Position numbers and translations under genes: made by a program
Shown here: in pieces, positions 46,307-58,385 of the stretch
Position numbering within the stretch: the stretch's first letter is position 1
Layout: each line of letters opens with the position of its first letter
NCBI GenBank assembly: GCA_025506515.1
Contig: CM046453.1
Span: 37,087,851-37,151,850 of the forward strand
DNA: 64,000 bases
DNA from: Flaveria trinervia
Lineage: Eukaryota > Streptophyta > Magnoliopsida > Asterales > Asteraceae
Reading direction: 5' to 3'
Notes under the pieces: model-generated
Seen by the model: only the letters and a program-made list of their open reading frames with translations
Databases searched by the model: none
Told to the model about the DNA's origin: nothing

Positions 46307-48739
46307 TGTCACACCCCCGCTTATAGTGGAAACACGAGGATATAACGGGCGGTATCATCATAACACATTGTTAATTAATAGAGATGCATTAAATGATGAC
46401 AAGTCAACTTGTCATGACGTCACCAGACACAAATGGAGACTTGTGTCATAGTTAGTCAGTTCCACGACAAACATAGTCATACAAACCAAAAGAGTATAAA
46501 TCCCACAACTCGGGAAAGAGTAACCAAAATGTGAATAACAAGTAAATGTCAAATGCATCCAACGTTAAAATAATGTAAGACTAAGGTCAACGCTAAGGCC
46601 AGCTTCCCTAACAATCCTCAATGATTGTTACCTGAAAAATATGATCAAAATGGTCAACATAATTTTGGTGAGTTCGTAGGTTTAAATAATAAATGAAACT
46701 TGATGTTGTGTAATAGTTTGGTAGGACATGAGTGCATACAGTTATAATCAAGTAATATCACATGTCATTATGAGCATAACAACTAAACCTACGATGTACA
46801 CAAAGAATTTGTCGGAAGATATTCACCCTAGGGCCCGTTCCTATCCTCTGTCAGTCCTAACTAGTATACTAACAAAGGTGGGGGTGTCAACCCAATAGTA
46901 CTATAATATCTGTCCATCGGCTCCAACACCAAACTTAAATAGTTGTGAATACAGAACCACAAGACAACTCATGCATATAGTAGATAAATACTTACAAACA
47001 GTACCCACAACAGTCCCAAAAGAATTGAATAAATTCACAGCATAAAAAGCATACTTTTTCCCTTAGTTTATAAATGTTTAAAATGAAAATGGGGCCGCGA
47101 AACTCACCTTGATTAAATACAAATAAAATGAACAAAAGCGCTTCAACAGACAAGGGCAACGAACAACCAAACACCTATACTGGTAGTAACTACGTTTTTA
47201 GACATGTTCAATGAGATAGATAAGTCCCGTCGGTTTTGGTTCGGTTCGGGTCGATTCAGGTACGAGGTGCAACTCACACACATAATATAATTCATACCAC
47301 ACAACATACTATATTAGCAAAATAATAATAATAATAATAATAGTAATAATAATAATAATAATAATATAATAATAATAGTAATAATAATAATAATAATAAG
47401 AATAAGAATACTAATAATATAATAAACACACACAATTACAAAAACACAATATATACACGCACTTGAGTACACACATCACACTCATATATACACCATATTT
47501 GCATTCACACATAATAACACACACACAGACACACACATGTATATATATACATATATATATATGTACTTATCTTCATCCACACTCCCATATTATGTATACA
47601 TACATGTAGCTGCACACATACGCATATGATATCAACGTATACACACCAAACACATCCATTCGTCGCGAACATAGCAGTCGAAGGCTGCTGGGTTTGTTTC
47701 TCTTGAACGACACGCACACAAACACATGAACAACATACACATGCACACGCGATCGACCCACTCACATACGTATACACACGCATCATGCGTATCACGCACT
47801 CAATCATATATATATACATACATACACACCGATTCACACACACATTACACACACACTGCACGCACACACAACACACACACACACAATACACACACTTCAC
47901 ACACACATAACACACACACACATTACACACACGCTGCACACACAGAACACACACACACACGATACACGCACTACACACACTCATGACACCCACACACACG
48001 ACGCACACACACAACACACACAAACACACACGATACACACACTCACACACCCGATCAGCACACACACACACACGGTCGACACACACACACATGATCGATA
48101 TGCACACCCAATCGGCACACACACACATGATTCAAAAAACACAATATATATATATATATACATACAAACGTGCATACACGCAAGAATGAATTGAACCCGA
48201 AACCGAACGTCGACAAAAATAACCGAAACAAAACGTGACAAAACGAAGTTTACAACAATCGTTTACCTTCAGGTCGGTTGAACGGCGAAACATTAACGAC
48301 CGGTGGTAGTCAGAGATGGTGAAACGGTGGTGTACGAGTGAGGAAGAAGATCGACAAAATCACGGCAGTTTTGGTTTATTAGGGTTGACCAAAATTGGAA
48401 ATTATATATAATATTCATATTTACACTTTGAACCCTAGACTTTCAATTAATTAATCCCTCAAGTTTAGTCAAATTACAATTTAAACCCTGGACTTAATTA
48501 TAATAATAATAATATTAATAATAACATTAATAATAATATTATTAACAATATTTATGGTAATAATAATAATAAAATAAATTTTATACTATTAGAGTTATTT
48601 AATATTAAGGTTGGCACGAAAGGGAGATACGACGAGATTCGGTTCGAAAACAAATTAATTACGCAAAAATAATAAATGCGTGAAAAGGAATTAGCGGATT
48701 TCGAGTAAATTGACGGACCTGATAGTGACGGATGTCACA
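46307..48739 (-). repeat. G3 3' LTR
   Basis: 2433 bp; plus strand TGTCACACCCCC to GGATGTCACA. It contains (AAT)n at about 47320-47420, a long CA-rich microsatellite (47490-48130) and (TA)n (48143-48160). Large reading frames over the CA tract (for example 47505-48128) are repeat artefacts. The downstream part has an ATT-rich block (48495-48600). Confidence 0.9.
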
Positions 48740-50100
48740 GTATCCCTCAGTTGAGAGAATATCGTTCCGAAATTTAGCTGGAGTTCTATCTCACTCTAAC
48801 AACTGGAATCTTGTTGTGCTTTGGTTATTTCACCTCTCGGTCCATAATTTCTATTGGTTCTTCCACAAAATGTAGTTTCTCGTCAATCTTGATTCCCTCA
48901 ATCGGCATATGAAGGGATCCATCAGCTAAGCACTTTTAAGGTTCGATACATGAAATGTATCGTGTACACCATTAAGTTCTTGAGGTAACTTTAATCGATA
49001 CGCCATGGGACCAATTCTATCTGTGATTTTGAATGGCCCAACATATCTTGGAGCTAATTTCCCTTTCTTCCCAAAGCATACGATTCCCTTCCATGGAGAA
49101 ACTTTCAATAAGACATGATCACCAACGTTGAACTTTAAGGGTTTGTGACGGTTATCAGCGTAGCTTTTCTGTCGATCCCGAGCTGCCGTAAGCGTATCCT
49201 CAATTTGAAATATTTTTTCAGTCGTCTCTTGGATAATCTCGGGGCCTGTCAATTGGCTTTCACCTACTTCCGCCCAACACACCGGAGATCTACATTTCCT
49301 TCCATACAACACCTCCAACGGAGCACATCCAATGCTTGTGTGGTAACTATTGTGTAAGAGAATTCGATCAATGGTAAGTGGGTACCCTAACTCCCACCAA
49401 AATCAATTACACATGCCCTAAGCATGTCCTCTAGAGTTTGTATTGTTCATTCACTTTGACCGTCAGTTTGTGGATGATAGGCGATACTTAAGTCTAAGCG
49501 AGTACCCATCGCCTTCTGGAGAGTCTGCCAAAACCGAGATGTAAATCTACTGTCTCGATCGGATATAATAGACACAGGCACTCCATGCCTAGCCACTATC
49601 TCATTCACATATAACTTTGCTAACTTCTCCATTTTATAGTCCTCGCGAATAGGCAAGAAATGAGCATATTTCGTCATTCGATCCATGATGACCCAAATTG
49701 AATCATGCCCACTACTTGTTCTAGGAAATTTAGTGATGAAATCCATCTTGATATTCTCCCACTTCCATTCGGGAATTTCCGGTTGTTGCAACAGACCTAA
49801 GGCTTTTGATGTTCGGCTTTGACTTTGGAACAAGTCAAGCATTCACTTACATACTTTGCAATATCCTTTTTCATGCCTAGCCACCAATACAACTCCTTAA
49901 GATCTTGATACATCTTGTCTGCACTAGGATGAATAGAATACTTGGACTTATGTGCTTCGTTCATAACTATGGTTCGAATATCACCCCCACTTAGGTGCCC
50001 ATATACGATCCACAAAATACCGTACACCATCCTCTTTACAGTTCATCTGTTTGTCTAACCCTCAAAACTCTTCACGTGCAACATTCTCTTCTTTAGCGTT
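48740..50100 (-). pseudogene. G3 integrase and C-terminal domain
   Basis: Zinc domain (50030-49810) with HPSADKMYQDLKELYWWLG and CLTCSKVKAEH. The catalytic core is nearly intact at 49780-49447: MDFITKFPRTSSGHDSIWV (first Asp region), SDRDSRFTSRFWQ (second Asp) and YHPQTDGQSE (Glu). The GPF-type C-terminal module is at 49318-48926 (KLAPRYVGPFKI, DTFHVSNLKSA). A chromodomain-like tail with MDREVK continues to about 48760 with stops. A purine run before the LTR is weak (CTGAGGGATAC). Confidence 0.85.
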
Positions 50101-51642
50101 TTACCCTGCGCCAACAGTATTTGCTCTTTCACATTCGATTGAATAGTCTCCCTAATTCTCCCGCACGTAGGGTTTAACACGCTCCTTCCTACTCAAGGCA
50201 TCAGCTACTACGTTCGCCTTTCCAGGATGATATCGAATCTCACAGTCATAATCACTTAGGAGTTCCACCCATCTCCTTTGGCGCATATTCAGTTTCTTTT
50301 GATCAAAGATGTGTTGAAGGCTTTTTTGATCAGTATAGACAACACACTTAGTCCCATATAGATAATGCCACTATATCTTTAGGGCGAACACCACTACGCC
50401 TAGTTCCAGATCATATGTCATATAGTTCTTATCGTGCACCTTAAGTTGACATGAGTCATAAGCAATCACCTTATCCTTTTGCATAAGCACACAACCTAGG
50501 CCTTGATGTGGTGCATCGCAAAACACCACAAAATCATTTGACCCATTAGGGAGGGTTAATATCGGTGCATTGCATAACCTTTCGTTCAACGTTTGAAATG
50601 CCTCCTCTTGTTTATGTCCCCAATCAAACTTCTTATCTTTTTGTGTTAACATCATCAACGGCTGAGCGATCTTAGAGAAGTTTGCAATGAATCATCGGTA
50701 ATAACCAGCCAATCCCAAAAATTGTCGTATCTCTGAGGGCGTCTTAGGAGCGTCCCACTTTTAACCGCTTCGATCTTTCCAGGATCAACGTGGATTCCTT
50801 TTTCATTAACCACGTGTCCCAAAAACTTCACTTCCCACAACCAAAATTCACACTTCGAGAACTTGGCGTAAAGTTTCTCTTCCATCAACAATTGAGTATC
50901 GCTCGGAGGTGTTGTTCGTGGTCTTCCTTTGATCTAGAATAGATAAGTATATCATCTATAAACACGATTACAAACTTGTCCAGATAGGGTTTACACACCC
51001 GGTTCGTAAGATCCATGAACACTGCTGGAGCGTTGGTCAGCCCAAACGGCATGACTAGGAACTTGTAATGCCCATATCGAGTCCTGAATGTTGTCTTTGG
51101 TGTGTCCTCCTCATGAACCTGTAACTGGTGATAACCTGATCAGAGATCAATCTTAGAGAAATACGACGCTCCCTATAATTGATCAAATAGATCATCGATC
51201 CTAGGAAGTGGATATCGATTTTTCACGGTCAGCTTATTCAACTCTTGATAGTCTATGAACATTTGAAACGTTCCATCCCTCTTCTTTACAAATAGTATCA
51301 GTGCTCCCTATGGCGAGTGACTTGGTCGTATGAAACCCTTATCTAGCAACTCTTGTAGTTGACTTGATAACTCTTGCATTTCCGACGGAGCTAACCAATA
51401 TCGCGTCTTTGCTACTGGTGTCGCTCCAGGTACCAAGTCTATGTGAATACCATTTTTCAAGGTGGGGGTAAACCGGACAAATCGTCAGGGAATACTTCCG
51501 GGAAGTCTCGCACTATCGGAATGTCTTCTGGTTTCCCTTCCTCGGGTTTCTTCTCCACCACATGTGCCAGAAATGCATAACATTGCTTCAGCAGACAACA
51601 ACGAGCTTTCATACATGAGATGATCTTTAGACTCCTTCCTGC
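50101..51642 (-). pseudogene. G3 reverse transcriptase and RNase H
   Basis: RT is heavily frameshifted, but FIDDILIYS is intact at 50962-50936, and LYAKFSKCEFWLWEVKFLGH follows at 50880. RNase H (50658-50371) shows FVVFCDAPHQGLGCVLMQ, DKVIAYDSCQL and YDLELGVVVFALK. Order and motifs are Ty3/gypsy. Confidence 0.85.
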
Positions 51643-53449
51643 TTATTCTCCTTGAATCTTGAGCACATCACCATTAGGCATAAGGATCCGCACCACCTTC
51701 TTTCGGCAAATAATTTCAGCTCCACACTTCGACAACCAATCCATTCCCACTACCACATTGAAACTTCCCAATTCAAAAGGTATTAAGTCTATATCAAAGG
51801 CATGATCTTCTAATGTAATCGTGCACCCTCTAACTATTTCACTAGCTCTCACAAATTTACCATTCGCCATTTCTACTAAGAAGCTAGTCTCTAAACAACT
51901 AGGGTTCAAACCATGTAAAGGTACAAATTTAGTGGACACAAAGGTATTGTCTACCCCGGTATCAAATAATACAGATGCAAAGTGATTATTGAGAAGGTAC
52001 GTACCCGTAACAACATTCGGGACCTGACGTGCATCGTTTGCACCAATCACAAACGCACGTCCTCGGGTAGCATTTCCTTGATTACCTTTCCCTTGATTAC
52101 CAGCGATCGCCATCACTTGATTTTGGTTATTCCCTTGTTGACACGGTGCCCGATTCTGCCTGGGGCACACATTCCGATAGTGGTCAGGGCTCCCACACTC
52201 GTAGCAAACTCTAATGTTTCCAGTTGGATTGATTGCATTTATTGGTGCAACTAAATTGGGTGCCACTCTACAGTCTGTTGCAAGATGCCCCGGCGCCTAT
52301 AATTCGCACAAACTCGACATGGCGTCACAGTAGGGTGATGATAGTTACATTTCCCACACTTAGGATGTGGCCCAACATAGTCCTTTCTCCCTTGGTTCGC
52401 TGCCACAAAACCTCTAGTCACCTTCGCCTTCTTATCAAATCTTCCCCCTGGCTATCTGCTCGATTCCCCCACATCTCTTCTTTTCTCACTACCTTTACCT
52501 AGCACCCCAGTCCTTACCATCTCATCAGTTAGAGTGCCAACCTTCAAAATTGCACTCTGTATTGCTGGAGGTGCTGCAGCAGTGACCAAACCACGTATTT
52601 GAGGTACTAAACCCCAAATCTGAAGCTCAATCCGTTTTGATTCAGGTGTTACAAGGTGTGGCACCAGTCTTGCCAACTCATGAAACCAGTCGGTGTAAGC
52701 AGCATGACCCAACCCTACCATCGCATGATTCCATAATTCATGCTCCAACTTTTGCATTTCGTTCATTGGACAATATTCCTCAGTTGCCAATGCTTAGAAT
52801 TCCACCCAAGTCATGGACATTGCTGCCTCTCTTCCTCGAGCCTGCACTTGGGTATTCCACCATGTTAATGCTTTTCCCACTAGTGAACATGTAGCATACT
52901 TGACCTTCTGATTTTCAGCATAGTTAATGATGTCCATCACAGATTCCATCTTCTCAATCTATCGAGTCAAGGCAATGGCTCCACCTTTTCCATCAAACTC
53001 CTTTGGTTTACAAGTCATGAACTCCTTGTAAGTACAACCAACCCTTCCTCTATTACCATTCCCATTCACATTTCCATTACCATTCCCATTACCCATTCCA
53101 CCTCCTTCTCCATTGTCATTTCCACCTCCATTTCCATGTTCGTCTTCATTATTCTCTTCATAACCACCATTTTCATCGTTGTGTTCGTTATCCTTGTTAC
53201 CACCCCCATTATTGTGATTCATGATGTTGTCACTCACTGTGCCACTATGGTCGGGATGAGTGCTGCCAGTTGTTGAGCAATCATGGCGGCTATATCAGGG
53301 TTTCCAGTTCCTTGATTATTACCACCCTACCCACCTTCATTTCCTCTTACAGGTGCTTCACCCCTACCTCTTGCACCTCTCCCTCTACCTCTACTTCTTG
53401 GGATAGCATCGCCACGACTAGCAATGCGAGTAACTCTTCTGGGCGGCAT
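51643..53449 (-). pseudogene. G3 gag and protease
   Basis: Gag starts at ATG 53449 with an Arg/Gly-rich N-terminus, then an Asn/Gly/Glu low-complexity block (53237-53050) and the Gag domain (52790-52452; KLEHELWNHAMVG, ESKRIELQI). The knuckle CYECGSPDHYRNVC is near 52205-52165. Protease is fused behind it: VLFDTGVDNTFVS (about 51970-51930) and VVVGMDWLSKCGAEI. The last open piece is 52266-51643. Frameshifts occur at about 53225, 52960 and 52440. Confidence 0.85.
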
Positions 53450-53775
53450 CTTATAACCAACATAAACAATATATAAGTTTCAATAATATCAAATGTCATC
53501 ACAACTCAATCAGTCTCATAGGCATATCATTGCACACATATTTTCCACAGTGAAATACCACAACCCTAAAACATGATAATAACAATAATAATAATATAAT
53601 AATAATATAAAATTCCATTATCATAATCATAATGCCCCAATGTGATAATAAGTAGCATAATATCCCAAAGCGTGTGAAAACTCATAGCTTAACAATGTCT
53701 GAAAATGAAATACGAATACCAAGGAGAAAAATAAATCTTCTACTCCTTCAAGTCCTCATCCATGCTCACATGTCT

Positions 53776-54326
53776 TCAGTCCTGCTCGTCATCACTGTCA
53801 GATGAGCTAGAAGGACTTGGGGGCAGATCAGAGTGGTCGCCCCACATGCTAGCCTCATCTGCTGACATACGAAACCTTATGCGAGTGGCCGAAAACACTC
53901 TCTTCCTAGCTGTCCTTAGCAACATCCATACAAAGCCGTTCTCTTGGTAAGGTCCTATGGGGTAGCCGGGCACCCAAGGTCCCGCCACAGGGGCGTATCT
54001 TGCAATAGCCGGCCTAGCAGGCATCATGGGAGCAACTGGGATGGCAAGAACGCCTAGTATAGCAGGAACAGCAGGTGCACTTGGTGAAACTGGGGCTTCA
54101 GTCTTGCAGGACTAGGTGGTGCAACACGGATGGAAGGCAAACCTAAAACAAAATGATCACTTTCCTCTTCCACATCAGATGACTCCCTTGCTGCTTGCAT
54201 AGGGTCGGACTCTGTGTCAGATGACATAGGCAGCATATGGTCCGAGAGAACCTCTTCTGGTTCGGACTCAGAATCAGACAAATGAACTCGGGGGACTACG
54301 GGAACGGAAGGTCCAGTTGGAGACAT
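53776..54326 (-). pseudogene. G3 extra ORF between PBS and gag
   Basis: ATG 54326 opens MSPTGPSVPVVP followed by an acidic Ser/Glu/Asp stretch and a Pro/Ala/Val-rich middle; after one frameshift near 54105 it continues to TGA 53776 with ARKRVFSATRIRFRM and a Ser/Asp-rich end. About 180 codons in total. An acceptor-like TTTTCCTTATAG lies directly before the ATG region. I do not recognise it. A gap of 327 bp without a gene separates it from gag (53450-53775). Confidence 0.6.
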
Positions 54327-54490
54327 CCTATAAGGAAAATGTACTTTTCCTCAGATGAAGAATAGATAGATAGAATAGGAGGAACATACATGTAATATCG
54401 GATGCACACAAAACCCTAGTATGCATTCTACATGAAGGTTCCTAGGTTTTAGTCTAGGTCGAGTGATCCACCTAATTCTCTATAACCAAG

Positions 54491-54503
54491 TGCTCTGATA
54501 CCA
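54491..54503 (-). other. G3 primer-binding site
   Basis: TGGTATCAGAGCA on the minus strand, an exact initiator-Met site three bases from the LTR end. Confidence 0.92.
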
Positions 54504-54506
54504 ATC

Positions 54507-55532
54507 TGTCACACCCCCACTTATAGCAGAAACACGAGGATGTAACGGACGGGATCGTCATAACACATTGTTAATTAATAGAGATGCATTAAATGATGAA
54601 AAGTCAACGTGTCATGATGTCATCGGACATAAATGGAGACTTGTGTCATGGTTAGTCAGTTCCATGACAAACATAGTCATACAAACCAAAAGAGTATAAA
54701 TCTCATAACCCGGAACAAGTAACCAAAATGTGAATAACATGTAAATGTCAAATGCATCCAAGTTTAAAATAATGTAAGACTAAGGTCAACGCTAAGGCCA
54801 GCTTCCCTAGCAATCCTCAATGATTGTTACCTGAAAATATATGCTCAAAATGGTCAATATAATGTCACTGAGTTCGAAGGTTTAAATAATAAACGAAACT
54901 TGATGTTGTGTAATAGTTTGGTAGTACATGAGTGCATACAGTTATAAGCAAGTAATATCACATGTCATCATGAGCATCACAACTAAACCTCCGACGTACA
55001 CAAAGAATTTGCAGAACATATTCACCCTAGGGCCCATTCCTAGCCACTGTCAATCCCAGCTAGTATACTAACAAACAAGGGTGGGGGTATCAACCCAATA
55101 GTACTATCAATATCTGTCTGTCGGCTCCAATACCATAGTAAAATAGTTGTGAATACAGAACCACAAAGATAACTCATGCATGTAGTAGATAAATACTTAC
55201 AACAGTACACACAACAGTCCCAAAAGAATTGAATAAATTCACAGCATAAAAAGGGTGAGCATACTTTTCCCCTAGTTTATAAATGTTTAAATTAAAATGA
55301 AATGCCGCGAAACTCACTTTGTTTAAATGCAAATAAAATGAATAAAAGCACTTCAATAGACAAGGGCAACGAACAACCAAACACCTATAATGATAGTAAC
55401 TAAGTTTTTAGACATGTTCAACGAGAATAGATAAGTCAAGTCGGTTTTGGTTCGGTTCGGGTCGATTCGGGTACGAGGTGCAACTCAGACACATAAATAT
55501 AATTCATGCCACACAACATACTATATTAACAA

Positions 55533-55563
<31 letters not shown>

Positions 55564-56266
55564 GTAATAATAATAATAATAATAATATAACACACATAAT
55601 TACAAAAACACAATATATACACGCACTTGAGTACACCATCACACTCATATATACACCATATTTGTATTCACACACAATAAAACACACACACACACACACA
55701 CACACACAACATATATATATATATATGTATGATATATATTGTACTTATCTTCATCCAACACTCCCATATTTATATATACATACATGTAGCTACACACATA
55801 CGCATACGATATCAACGTATACACACAAACACATCTATTCGTCGCGAACATAACAGTCAAAGGCTGCTGCGTTTGTTTCTCTTGAATGACACGCACACAA
55901 ACACATGATCAATAAACACACACACACGCGATCGACCCACTCACATACATATACACACGCATCATGCATATCACACACTCAATCATATATATATATATAT
56001 ATATATACACATACATACACACCGATTCACACACATTACACACACACTGCACACACACAACACACACAATACACACAACACATTACACACACGCTGCACA
56101 CACACACACACACACTACACATACTCATGACACCCACACACACACACGACACACACAAACAAACACACACGATACACACACCCGATCAGCACCACACACA
56201 CGGTCGACACACACACACACGGTCGATATGCACACCCGATCGGCACACCACACTTGATTCAAAACA

Positions 56267-56326
<60 letters not shown>

Positions 56327-56901
56327 CAAACGGTGCATACATGCAAGAATGAATTGAACCCAAAACCGAACGTCGACAAAAATAACCGAAACGAAACGTG
56401 AGAAAACGAAGTTCACAACAATCGTTTACCTTCGGGTCGGTTGAACGGCGAAACGTTGTCGACCGGTGGTAATCGGAGACGGTGAAACGATGGTGTACGA
56501 GTGAGGAAGAAGTTCAGCAAAATCAAAGTGGTTTTGGTCTATTAGGGTTGACCAAAATTGGAAATTATATATATAATATTCAAATTTACACTTTGAACCC
56601 TAGACTTTCAATTACTTAATCCCTCAAGTTTAGTTAAATTACAATTTAAATAATATTATTAATAATAATATTAACAATATTTACATAATATTATTAATAA
56701 TAATATTAACAATATTTACAGTAATAATAATAATAAAATAAATTTTATATATTAGCGTTATTTAATATTAAGGTTGGCACGAAAGGGAGATACAACGAGA
56801 TTCAATTCGAAAACAAATTAATACGCAAAAATAATAAATGCGTGAAAAAGAATTAACGGATTTCGAGTCATTTGACGGACCTGATAGTGACGGATGTCAC
56901 A
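54507..56901 (-). repeat. G3 5' LTR
   Basis: 2395 bp; plus strand TGTCACACCCCC to GGATGTCACA. By eye about 8% different from the other LTR over its first 300 bases. It carries the same (AAT)n and CA tracts (55530-55590; 55680-56230), but the terminal (TA)n tract (56267-56322) is about three times longer than its partner at 48143. Confidence 0.9.
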
Positions 56902-57898
56902 ATTCATCTCGGTGCTACAAAGATGTACCAAGATATGAAGAAAGATTATTGGTGGTCGAGTATGAAGCAAGACGAGGCGGAGTATGTTAGTAAATGCCTT
57001 ACTTGTTTACAAGTGAAGGCCGAGCACGAGAAGCCGTATGGGAAGATCCAACCATTGGATATACTGGAGTGGAAGTGGGAGTAGATCACCATGGACTTTA
57101 TCACGAAGCTACAGCATACCGCGTGAGGGTATGATGCTATATGGGTGATAGTTGATTGTTTGATGAAGAGTGCTCACTTCCTACCGATTTGCAAGACATA
57201 TCATCCAAGAGGTTGGCAGATCTGTTCATCAACGAGATTGTAACTCATCATGGTGTGCCGGTGTCTATTGTGTTTGATCGTGACACCCGGTTTACATCTA
57301 AATTTTGAAAGAAGTCATGATGCAATGGGGACGAGGTTACATATCAGCACGGCTTATCATCCCCAAACAGATGGTTAGTCAGAAAGGAACATACAAACGC
57401 TGGAAGATATGCTTCGGGCATGCGTTATTGATTTTGGAGGAAGTTGGGATGATCACTTAGAATTAGTTGAGTTCTCATATAACAACAATTATCATGCCAG
57501 CATTGGTATGCCCCCTTATGAGATGCTATACGATAGGAGATGCAGAAGGCCCGTGTGTTGGGGTGATATTGGCCATAAAGAGTTAGGGAGTGTCAAGGTG
57601 GTTGAGGCTACGACTGAAAAGCTAGAAAGGATCAAGGCTTTATGAAGGCAGCCAAAGATAGACAAAAGTCGTATGCTGATAAACAACAAAGACTGATTGA
57701 GTTCTAGGTGGGTGATAGAGTTATGTTGAAAGTCTCACCTTGGAAAGGTATCATTTGGTATAGAAAGTGGGGCAAGTTGAGCCCAAGGTACATAGGGCCT
57801 TTTCGAATCATTGCTCGAGTAGGAGAGGTGGCCTATAGACTAATGAGTTAAGTTGAATTCACCTGACATTCCATGTATCTCATCAAAGGAAGTGTCTG
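56902..57898 (+). pseudogene. G2 integrase, continuation after G3
   Basis: Continues the reading stopped at 46306. HLGATKMYQDMKKDYWW and CLTCLQVKAEH (56905-57030), core pieces AIWVIVD (about 57140), a shifted middle, YHPQTDG with a stop in place of the next Gln (57370), then an open piece 57409-57645 with HLELVEFSYNN and PPYEMLYDRRCRRPVCW. A GPF-like module (57780-57830) ends near HVSHQ at 57880. Cut at 57898 by fragment X, so its tail, PPT and 3' LTR are not in the window. Confidence 0.85.
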
Positions 57899-58004
57899 TG
57901 TAACACCCCGAACAGTCAAAGCGAGTCATCAAGGATAATGGGCTTAATTAGTGCGTATTTAACAAAGGAAGGATATGGGTTGTGGGCTAAATTAGGCTCA
58001 TGGG
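57899..58004 (+). repeat. Fragment X, gypsy-type LTR start
   Basis: TGTAACACCCCGAACAG is a standard gypsy LTR start but differs from the G1/G2 LTR after the first 11 bases. Only 106 bp are seen before the C4 LTR. Confidence 0.5.
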
Positions 58005-58296
58005 TGATAAGATCAAATGTATCAATTTGTGATGATCTATGAACATAATTCAAAGAAATACAAACAAAGTAATCAAATCAAGCAAGATATCAACAAAATT
58101 CACAATTTCATTAATATCAAGCAAAGACAATTACAAAGTAAGTAAGCAGTTTTCGTCTCTCTTACTAACTGCAACAATCTAAGCTATTTATAATGAAACA
58201 AAGGAACTAACAAAATTACAAAACTATTCCCTATACTTTTACAAATAGTAAAAAGACACATAAAGACAACATGTTAATCTTTCTAGAGAATTAACA
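58005..58296 (-). repeat. C4 3' LTR
   Basis: 292 bp; minus strand TGTTAATTC to GATCTTATCA. It contains a TATA-type ATTATAAATAGC (58194-58183). It is much shorter than the other copia LTRs here and lacks a word array. Confidence 0.8.
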
Positions 58297-58310
58297 ATAC
58301 TCCCCCTAAG
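58297..58310 (-). other. C4 polypurine tract
   Basis: Minus strand CTTAGGGGGAGTAT abuts the LTR start. A near copy occurs at 63487-63500 in the spacer. Confidence 0.85.
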
Positions 58311-58385
58311 ATTACATGGTCTTCAGTCTTCAAAATCCTTAATCTTGTTTCTTGTTATCTTTCCTTCAACTTTTATCTTCTATCT

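Noticed and set aside
47505..48241. Long Cys/Val- or His/Thr-rich reading frames over the CA tract
   Set aside because: Low-complexity translation of a CA/TG microsatellite inside the G3 LTR; open in several frames on both strands.
55645..56416. Reading frames of Ile/Tyr/His/Thr repeats
   Set aside because: Same microsatellite tract in the other G3 LTR; no start context or domain.
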